From Coleofasciculaceae cyanobacterium (lineage in GTDB: Bacteria > Cyanobacteriota > Cyanobacteriia > Cyanobacteriales > Xenococcaceae), in assembly GCA_036703275.1 (NCBI GenBank), contig DATNPK010000076.1, positions 62,001 through 126,000 of the forward strand: a stretch of DNA of 64,000 nt, in the 5' to 3' direction. This document shows positions 57,601-64,000 of this stretch, one piece after another; positions within the stretch are counted from its first letter, which is position 1, and the number at the start of each line of letters is the position of its first letter. The notes beneath the pieces were generated by a model, which worked only from the letters and a program-made list of their open reading frames with translations, was not told the DNA's origin and searched no databases. The position numbers and the translations under genes were made by a program.

Positions 57601-58269
57601 TTACAAAGGACCAGAAATACCTTGTTTGCGAATCATCAAAAAGTGCAGCAGCATAAATACTGCAATCAACCAAGGTAGAACAAAAGTGTGCAAGCTATAG
57701 AAACGAGTCAAAGTAGCTTGACCAACACTAGCACTACCTCTTAGTAGCTCAACTAGCTGATCGCCAACGACTGGAATTGCTGCTGGAACACCAGATACAA
57801 TTTTTACCGCCCAATAGCCAATTTGATCCCAAGGTAAAGAGTAACCAGTTACACCAAAGCTTACTGTGATCACTGCCATGATTACTCCAGTAATCCAGGT
57901 CAACTCACGGGGGTTTTTAAATCCACCAGTCAGATAAACGCGGAAAGTGTGAAGAATCATCATCAAAACCATCATGCTAGCTGACCAGCGATGGATAGAA
58001 CGGATTAACCAGCCGAAGCTGACTTCGTTCATGATGTACTCAACGGAAGCAAAAGCTTCAGATACATTGGGCTTATAGTAAAAAGTCATACAAAATCCAG
58101 TGGCGAACTGGATTAAGAAGCAAACCAGAGTAATACCGCCTAGGCAATAAAAAATGTTTACGTGGGGTGGTACGTACTTGCTGGTGATGTCATCAGAAAT
58201 TGATTGAATTTCTAGACGCTCATCAAACCATTGAAAAGTTTTTGAATCAGTTACTTGTTTAGAAAACAT
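57601..58269 (-). CDS. petB: Cytochrome b6
   Basis: A 222-residue, four-helix cytochrome carrying haems bL, bH and cn. Haem ligand regions [20 protein letters not shown] and [20 protein letters not shown], and the Qo segment [20 protein letters not shown], are present. It starts [20 protein letters not shown]. The petB-petD order is that of all cyanobacteria, with ctpA divergent upstream, a frequent neighbour. Confidence 0.98.
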   Translation of the reverse strand: MFSKQVTDSKTFQWFDERLEIQSISDDITSKYVPPHVNIFYCLGGITLVCFLIQFATGFCMTFYYKPNVSEAFASVEYIMNEVSFGWLIRSIHRWSASMMVLMMILHTFRVYLTGGFKNPRELTWITGVIMAVITVSFGVTGYSLPWDQIGYWAVKIVSGVPAAIPVVGDQLVELLRGSASVGQATLTRFYSLHTFVLPWLIAVFMLLHFLMIRKQGISGPL

Positions 58270-58736
58270 GAAGCTTATAAATTAGCGAAAAAAAAATAGT
58301 TATGGATGGCTCTACCAAGTCAGTTTTCAGCTTTATAGCAGAGCGAAATTTCAGAGCTTCTCTACTTGAAATAAGCGATGGTGCAGGCAGGACTGCTGTA
58401 AAAGTCTTAAGTAGATAAGCGTACCGTATTAAAGTTTATCTGTAATCAAACAGATAACACGCTTGGTGTATATTTGCAGTTTTAAGCCCATAGCGGGTCA
58501 AACCATAGAAATTTTAACTTTGCCCTATTAAAAAATGTAACATAGCTTTAAGCTATGATGTCTTTATCTAATGTAGTATTATACGCCATATTTAGCTTGG
58601 GATTACCTCATATCACTAAAAAAATTTGTCGCCAGAGCTTTCTAGTTGAACAAAACAATTAATGTTTTTGCGTAACAATTAATTAAGAATCGCTAAATTA
58701 AAATAATTGTAAGAATCGCCCTATTTATTATTTCCC
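58270..58736. promoter_or_regulatory. Divergent promoter region of petB and ctpA
   Basis: 467 bases without an ORF of coding character. It is AT-rich, ending in TTATTATTTCCC before the ctpA ATG. Promoters for both genes are expected here; I could not assign boxes. Confidence 0.5.
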
Positions 58737-59975
58737 ATGGTCAAGAAAGTTTGTTCAATTGTTCTGCTGGTATTTTTTTGGTTCGCTTCTTGCTGGTACA
58801 CACCTAATGCTCAAGCTTTTACTGAAGAACAAAAGCTTTTATTGCAATCGTGGCGCATTGTCAATCAATCTTATTTAGATGAAACTTTCAATCATCAAAA
58901 TTGGTGGAAGCTAAGAGAGAAGTTTGTCAAAAAACCGCTGCGCGATCGCGAAGAGACTTATACTGCGATCGAAGAAATGCTGGCAAGCCTAGACGATCCT
59001 TTTACCAGACTACTTAGACCTGAACAATATCATAGTTTACAGGTAAATACTTCGGGACAACTTTCTGGTGTAGGACTACAAATCAACGTTAATCCCGAAA
59101 CCAAGCTAATTGAAGTTATTTCGCCCTTGGCTGGCTCTCCTGCCGAAGCAGCAGGAATTGAACCCAAAGACAGTATTTTAGAAATTGATGGAGTTGATAC
59201 GAAAACTATTACTCTAGACGAAGCAGCAGCCAAAATGCGTGGCAGTATTGGCACAAAAGTTTCTCTGAGGATACAGTCTGGGCAAGACAAAGCCGCCAAA
59301 CCTCATACCGTCGATCTAGTTCGCGATCGCATTTCACTCAATCCTGTTTATATCGCTTTAGATACTAACACCGATAAGAAAGTGGGTTATGTGCGACTCA
59401 GTCAGTTTAGTGCTAACGCAGCCAAAGAAATTGCTCATGGAGTTAGCAAGTTAGAAAAACAGGGAGCAGAAGCTTATATTCTTGATTTACGCAATAATCC
59501 TGGGGGTTTATTACAGTCTGGAGTCGAAATTGCGAGAATGTGGGTTGATAACGGCACGATTGTTTATACCGTAAATCGTCAGGGAGCTTTAGGCAGCTTT
59601 GATTCCAATAGTGAAATATTAACCGACGATCCCTTAGTCGTTTTGGTCAACCAAGGAACAGCTAGTGCTAGCGAAATTTTGGCAGGAGCATTACAAGACA
59701 ACGAAAGAGCTTTATTGGTGGGAGAAAAAACCTTTGGCAAAGGGTTGATTCAATCTTTGTTTGAATTACCCGACGGTGCTGGTTTAGCGGTAACGGTGGC
59801 TAAATATGAAACTCCCAATCATACAGATATTAATAAGCTGGGAATCGAGCCAGACAATGTTGTGTCCCAAAAGCCGATCACCTATGCTCAAATCGCTACT
59901 GAAGCCGACCAACAGTATCAAGAGGCGTTGAAGCTATTGACTGCCAAAGAAAGCGTTTTAGCCGAAGCAGCATAA
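58737..59975 (+). CDS. ctpA: Carboxyl-terminal processing protease CtpA
   Basis: A 412-residue S41 serine protease, of the type that trims the C-terminus of the D1 precursor in the lumen so that the manganese cluster can assemble. It has a signal peptide (VCSIVLLVFFWFASCWYTPNAQAF), a PDZ domain (about 100-190, GLQINVNPETKLIEVISPLA), and the catalytic Ser in NQGTASASEILAGALQD with Lys in GEKTFGKGLIQS. Full length. The lumenal location follows from the signal peptide. Confidence 0.95.
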   Translation: MVKKVCSIVLLVFFWFASCWYTPNAQAFTEEQKLLLQSWRIVNQSYLDETFNHQNWWKLREKFVKKPLRDREETYTAIEEMLASLDDPFTRLLRPEQYHSLQVNTSGQLSGVGLQINVNPETKLIEVISPLAGSPAEAAGIEPKDSILEIDGVDTKTITLDEAAAKMRGSIGTKVSLRIQSGQDKAAKPHTVDLVRDRISLNPVYIALDTNTDKKVGYVRLSQFSANAAKEIAHGVSKLEKQGAEAYILDLRNNPGGLLQSGVEIARMWVDNGTIVYTVNRQGALGSFDSNSEILTDDPLVVLVNQGTASASEILAGALQDNERALLVGEKTFGKGLIQSLFELPDGAGLAVTVAKYETPNHTDINKLGIEPDNVVSQKPITYAQIATEADQQYQEALKLLTAKESVLAEAA

Positions 59976-60081
59976 CTTGTCTTACCCCCTACAAAAGACG
60001 AGAATTTTTGAGGTAGTTGCTAGCAATGTAAAATAATTTTGTTTAGATTAAAACCAAATTTTAAGAAGAAGTAGCAACAAA

Positions 60082-60459
60082 ATGTTTAATTTAAAAGGAA
60101 AAAAACCTAATAATTTAGGTGTCAAAGATGGGAAGTTAACTGCTTGTCCTGATACTCCTAACTGTGTTAGTAGTCAAAGTAATGATGCTCAGTCGCAGAT
60201 CGAACCGTTGCCAATTGTATCTATGGCTGAGATTAAGAAAGTGCTACAGAACATGGAGAGAGTTACCATCATTGAAGAGACAGATAAGTATCTTTATGCA
60301 GAATTTAAAAGCAGGCTAATGGGATATGTGGATGATGTGGAGTTCTATTTAGATTCTGACGTTAATGTGGTTCAGGTTCGCTCTGCTTCTCGCCTTGGCA
60401 AATCCGATCTCGGAGTCAACCGTAAGCGAGTTGAAGAAATTAGAAGCAAACTTAAATAA
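60082..60459 (+). CDS. DUF1499 family protein
   Basis: A 125-residue protein with the family signature LTACPDTPNCVSSQSNDAQ and the conserved LYAEFKSRLMGYVDDVEFYL, followed by VRSASRLGKSDLGVNRKRVE. No signal peptide is seen. Widespread in bacteria and chloroplasts; function is unknown. Confidence 0.9.
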   Translation: MFNLKGKKPNNLGVKDGKLTACPDTPNCVSSQSNDAQSQIEPLPIVSMAEIKKVLQNMERVTIIEETDKYLYAEFKSRLMGYVDDVEFYLDSDVNVVQVRSASRLGKSDLGVNRKRVEEIRSKLK

Positions 60460-60580
60460 ACAAACCAGATATTAGACAATAGATTTAAAGAATTGCCAGG
60501 GTTAAGTTAGCTTGACCCTTTTTCTTGTTTGTTAAAGATGGTTATCCATAATTAATTTTTAATTATTCAGCTTTAAAATT

Positions 60581-61411
60581 ATGCCCACCACCGCCTTAAG
60601 CAGTAAATCTCCTCTTGCTGCAAATATTATTGCCAAACTCCAGTCAGGACAAAGTTTAGCCCACGCCGACTATAGTAATCAAGATCTATATGCGATCGCA
60701 CTTAACGAAGCCAATTTAGAGCAGGTTAATTTGGCTCAAAGCATTTTAACTAACGCCGATCTAGTTGGGGTAAATCTCAAAGGAGCAAATCTTTGTCATG
60801 CAGATTTAAGAGGAGCAAATTTAACGGGGGCAGATTTAAGAGGAGCAAATTTAACGGGGGCGTATTTGAGTCGTGCTGATTTACGGCGAGCTAACCTCAG
60901 TAATGCCAATTTACACAATACTCAGTTTCAGGTAACTATTTACGACAACGAAACTATTTTTCCCGAAGAGTTTAACTGTAAAAGTTCTGGCGCAGTAGGG
61001 CCTGGTGCTAATCTTAATGGGGCTTATTTTAATACCGCAAATCTGCGAGGAGTAGATTTGACAGGAGCAAAAATGCTCGGTGCTTACCTAAGTGGGGCGG
61101 ATCTAACTGGGGCAATTTTAGATAATGTTTCTTTGAGTGGAGCAAATCTGCAAAAAGCCATCATGACAGGGGCGAGCCTGCGCAACGCACGCCTTGCTAA
61201 CACTGAACTTAAGGGAGTAGATTTTCGAGCTGCTGATTTAACTGGGGCAATTTTAGAAAATCTCCAAAACATTGCAGGAGCAGACTTTAGCCTGGTCAGG
61301 GGTTTGAGCGAACAGGCTCGTTCGGCTATCCTGAGCTTTCCTGCACCAGATCTAACCACCTGGAACGCCTATACTCGCTGTAATACAAAAGATAGTCTGG
61401 AGAAAAATTAG
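60581..61411 (+). CDS. Pentapeptide repeat protein
   Basis: A 276-residue protein built of A(D/N)LxX repeats in two blocks (about 30-105 and 140-230), e.g. GANLCHADLRGANLTGADLR and GANLNGAYFNTANLRGVDLT, forming a right-handed quadrilateral beta helix. A 21-base unit is duplicated exactly near 60795-60850, showing recent repeat expansion. Role unknown; the gene sits between ctpA/DUF1499 and ureC. Confidence 0.92.
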   Translation: MPTTALSSKSPLAANIIAKLQSGQSLAHADYSNQDLYAIALNEANLEQVNLAQSILTNADLVGVNLKGANLCHADLRGANLTGADLRGANLTGAYLSRADLRRANLSNANLHNTQFQVTIYDNETIFPEEFNCKSSGAVGPGANLNGAYFNTANLRGVDLTGAKMLGAYLSGADLTGAILDNVSLSGANLQKAIMTGASLRNARLANTELKGVDFRAADLTGAILENLQNIAGADFSLVRGLSEQARSAILSFPAPDLTTWNAYTRCNTKDSLEKN

Positions 61412-61560
61412 CTTTTAGCTGATAGCCTCAGACCTTAATTAGCCACGCTCAAATTCTTAATATATTCTGTGTTCTAATCAAGACGGGCTTTAATACCTTT
61501 AATCTATAAACTGATTCTAATTATTTAGGCGAAACCACACAGGAATTAGCGGTTAGATAT

Positions 61561-63273
61561 ATGAGCTATCACATGGATCGGCGGGCGTATGCGGATACTT
61601 ATGGTCCCACTGTGGGCGATCGCGTTAGATTAGCGGACACAGAATTGCTAATCGAAGTAGAGCGAGATTTCACTACCTACGGCGATGAGGTTAAATTCGG
61701 TGGTGGCAAGGTAATCCGCGATGGCATGGGTCAATCGCCGATCTCCCGCGCAAATGGGGCGGTAGACATGGTAATTACTAACGCTTTAATTCTCGATTGG
61801 TGGGGAGTTGTCAAAGCTGATATTGGCATTAAAGATGGCAAGATTCACCAGATAGGTAAGGCAGGCAATCCTCAGATTCAAGATAATGTAGATATCATCA
61901 TTGGGGCTGCAACCGAAGTTGTGGCTGGTGAAGGACACATAGTTACCGCTGGCGGTATTGATAGCCATATTCACTTTATTTGTCCCCAACAGATTGAAAC
62001 AGCGATCGCCTCTGGGATTACGACGATGATCGGCGGCGGTACTGGCCCTGCTACGGGTACAAACGCAACCACCTGCACTCCTGGGGCGTGGAATATTTGG
62101 CGGATGCTTCAGGCTGCGGATGCTTTTCCGATGAATCTGGGCTTTTTGGGTAAGGGTAATAGTGCTAAACCTGAAGGGCTAGTGGAACAGGTACAGGCAG
62201 GTGCAATGGGGCTAAAGCTGCATGAAGATTGGGGAACAACCCCCAAGGCGATCGATACTTGCCTAAGTGTTGCCGATCGCTATGATGTTCAGGTAGCAAT
62301 CCATACCGATACTCTTAATGAAGCGGGTTTTGTGGAAAATACGCTCGCTGCGTTTAAAGAGCGCGTAATTCATACCTATCATACTGAAGGCGCAGGTGGT
62401 GGACATGCTCCTGATATTATTAAAGTCTGCGGTCAGAGTAATGTTTTACCTTCTTCGACTAATCCCACCCGTCCTTTTACCGTCAATACTTTAGAAGAAC
62501 ACCTAGATATGCTGATGGTGTGTCATCACCTTGATAAAAGTATTCCCGAAGATGTAGCCTTTGCTGAATCTCGTATCCGCCAAGAAACCATTGCAGCAGA
62601 AGACATTCTGCACGATTTAGGGGCATTTAGCATGATTTCTTCTGATTCTCAAGCAATGGGCAGAGTCGGAGAAACCATAATTCGCACCTGGCAAACCGCC
62701 CACAAAATGAAGGTGCAACGGGGTGTCTTAGAATCTTCTAATCAAGAAAAAGCCGATAACTTTCGCGCTAAACGGTATATTGCTAAATACACGATTAACC
62801 CTGCCATCACTCACGGTATTGCCAACCAGGTTGGTTCAATTGAGTCAGGGAAACTAGCAGATATCTGTCTCTGGAAACCAGCCATGTTTGGCGTAAAGCC
62901 AGAGATTGTCATCAAAGGAGGCGCGATCGCCTATGCTCAAATGGGCGATCCAAATGCGAGTATTCCCACTCCCCAGCCTGTTTATATGCGTCCTATGTTT
63001 GGTAGTTATGGCGGTGCGAGGACGGCTACTTCCCTTTCCTTCGTGTCCCAAGCGGCTATACAGGCAGGCATCCCGGAACAGATTGGCTTACAGAAAAAAG
63101 CGATCGCTGTAAGCAATACTCGTAATTTAAGCAAGGCAGATATGAAGCTCAACGCTGCTTTACCTAATATCGAAGTCAATCCCGAAACCTATGAAGTGCG
63201 AGCCGATGGCGAGTTATTAACCTGCGAACCTGCTAAAGTTTTACCAATGACACAACGATATTTTTTATTTTAG
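61561..63273 (+). CDS. ureC: Urease alpha subunit
   Basis: A 570-residue catalytic subunit hydrolysing urea to ammonia and carbamate at a two-nickel centre. Metal ligands lie in [14 protein letters not shown]; the carbamylated Lys in [10 protein letters not shown]; catalytic His and flap in [20 protein letters not shown]. The start [20 protein letters not shown] and C-terminal MTQRYFLF are canonical. ureA and ureB are not adjacent, as in several cyanobacteria where urease genes are scattered. A small remnant of a second ureC lies at 63849-63944. Confidence 0.97.
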   Translation: MSYHMDRRAYADTYGPTVGDRVRLADTELLIEVERDFTTYGDEVKFGGGKVIRDGMGQSPISRANGAVDMVITNALILDWWGVVKADIGIKDGKIHQIGKAGNPQIQDNVDIIIGAATEVVAGEGHIVTAGGIDSHIHFICPQQIETAIASGITTMIGGGTGPATGTNATTCTPGAWNIWRMLQAADAFPMNLGFLGKGNSAKPEGLVEQVQAGAMGLKLHEDWGTTPKAIDTCLSVADRYDVQVAIHTDTLNEAGFVENTLAAFKERVIHTYHTEGAGGGHAPDIIKVCGQSNVLPSSTNPTRPFTVNTLEEHLDMLMVCHHLDKSIPEDVAFAESRIRQETIAAEDILHDLGAFSMISSDSQAMGRVGETIIRTWQTAHKMKVQRGVLESSNQEKADNFRAKRYIAKYTINPAITHGIANQVGSIESGKLADICLWKPAMFGVKPEIVIKGGAIAYAQMGDPNASIPTPQPVYMRPMFGSYGGARTATSLSFVSQAAIQAGIPEQIGLQKKAIAVSNTRNLSKADMKLNAALPNIEVNPETYEVRADGELLTCEPAKVLPMTQRYFLF

Positions 63274-63309
63274 ATATTTCTCGATTATTTACCCAGTTGA
63301 TTGTCAAAC

Positions 63310-63624
63310 TTAAGCTATACAATGAACTGAACTAACCCCCATTGCATCAGACAAATAGCATACCCCTCCATATTTGTTGAGAAGTAATTTTATTTGTTCT
63401 ACTATCACTTTGACTTTCTCTTAAGGACAATAACAAATTATAAACGCGTTACTTAACTTACTGCTGCCTAAATTGACATCATCAGATACAGTGCCGCGAT
63501 CGCTTTTACCAACCACATTATTGATGATGCTATAAACAGGAGCTTCCTCTTTTTCCAAGATTTTAACAACTTTGCTTACTTCTTGAGAGGTAATAATTAT
63601 TTCGATTCTACTAACTTGGTGCAT
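63310..63624 (-). pseudogene. P-II-like regulator gene with a single in-frame stop
   Basis: The frame starts MHQVSRIEIIITSQEVSKVV, continues KILEKEEAPVYSIINNVVGK and SNAFIICYCP, then has TAA (63421-63423), and reads on in the same frame as EKVKVIVEQIKLLLNKYGGV CYLSDAMG to a stop at 63310. Together these 103 codons form a P-II-like ferredoxin fold (the cyanobacterial P-II-like family near bicarbonate or nitrogen transporters). One base change (CAA or GAA to TAA) explains the break. The truncated 67-residue product would lack the last helix and strand. Confidence 0.75.
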
Positions 63625-63848
63625 TTTTTACACTGCTAAACTCACTATATCTATATATCGTAAGCGGGAATGATCTTTGTATCTCTAAAAAAAGTCATCT
63701 GTCATGTTTTGAATTCAGACTAGTATTATGCTTCGAGAAATATACCCAGAATTTTCTGATTAACTTACTTTATCGGCAGTGCGATCACTCCTGCTTTGTT
63801 TCTCAAAATACGACAAACGCTGATATTCCTTAAAAGATTGATTTGCCC

Positions 63849-63944
63849 AAAAGAGAGATCTCTGTTGGCAATACTCGTAACTTGAGCAAAACCGATATGA
63901 AGCTTAACGATGTCTTGCTCAATGAAGAAACATTAATTATATAG
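63849..63944 (+). pseudogene. Remnant of a second ureC 3' region
   Basis: The frame PKREISVGNTRNLSKTDMKL NDVLLNEETLII ends at a TAG (63942-63944) and parallels ureC residues [24 protein letters not shown] near 63100-63160. At the base level CAATACTCGTAA and GATATGAAGCT are shared. No start codon or flanking ureC sequence is present. After it, an ATG at 63958 (MLAREDIAMNSKFQ) opens a frame to the window end that cannot be judged. Confidence 0.65.
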
Positions 63945-64000
63945 TGAGTTATATTCTATGCTTGCAAGAGAAGATATTGCCATGAACAGTAAGTTTCAAT

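Overview
The window reads as a chromosomal segment of a cyanobacterium. It carries petB/petD of the cytochrome b6f complex, a cyanobacterial ctpA, a glycogen synthase at the left edge, a rimP-nusA-ylxR-infB translation cluster, and the HIP1 octamer GCGATCGC scattered through many genes. The genus cannot be settled from sequence alone. All gene names rest on motif and family recognition by reading; no database search was run.

Left part (1-19300). A partial glgA is followed by a large sensory kinase with an AhpD-like N-terminus, split into two frames exactly at a run of nine A residues. Next come insertion sequence debris (IS982-like and IS4-like), a MacB/DevC-type permease, a broken Na/Pi cotransporter, a TPR protein, a gyrase/topoisomerase IV A subunit, a lone receiver protein, a glycosyltransferase, a DUF362 protein, gnd (pentose phosphate pathway) and a GCS2-type ligase. 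The stretch 17425-19290 is decayed: a glycosyltransferase pseudogene, a Uma2 endonuclease pseudogene and a dense field of short GC-rich repeats.

CRISPR part (19299-29004). There is a complete type I-C system, cas3-cas5-cas8c-cas7-cas4-cas1-cas2, followed by an array of 18 full 37-nt repeats plus one truncated repeat. A dead duplicate of the cas3 3' end lies between cas3 and cas5, a probable MITE lies between cas4 and cas1, two spacers occur twice, and the array ends abruptly at a HIP1 sequence where a fragment of a cadherin-like surface protein begins.

Middle part (29000-41700). After more gene remnants come a subtilisin-like protease with a separately encoded, membrane-anchored propeptide-like partner, a remnant of a ParA/RHH partition pair, and a purine-nitrogen module. 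The module contains a broken biuret-hydrolase-like gene, a broken nucleoside-type ABC ATPase cut by an IS200/IS605-type end, a MobA-like cytidylyltransferase, XdhC, a two-gene xanthine dehydrogenase, and a divergent adenine-deaminase-like gene. Palindromic operator candidates lie in the divergent promoter region. Together these suggest adenine to hypoxanthine to xanthine/urate conversion, and ureC near the right end fits nitrogen scavenging.

Right part (41700-64000). This is mostly housekeeping: rpmI-rplT, a SWIM protein, a VanY-type peptidase, malic enzyme, trmB, a sugar ABC permease, an orphan M.HaeIII-like cytosine methyltransferase, the infB cluster, petB-petD opposite ctpA, a pentapeptide protein and ureC. 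The edge holds a P-II-like gene broken by one in-frame stop and a second, tiny ureC remnant.
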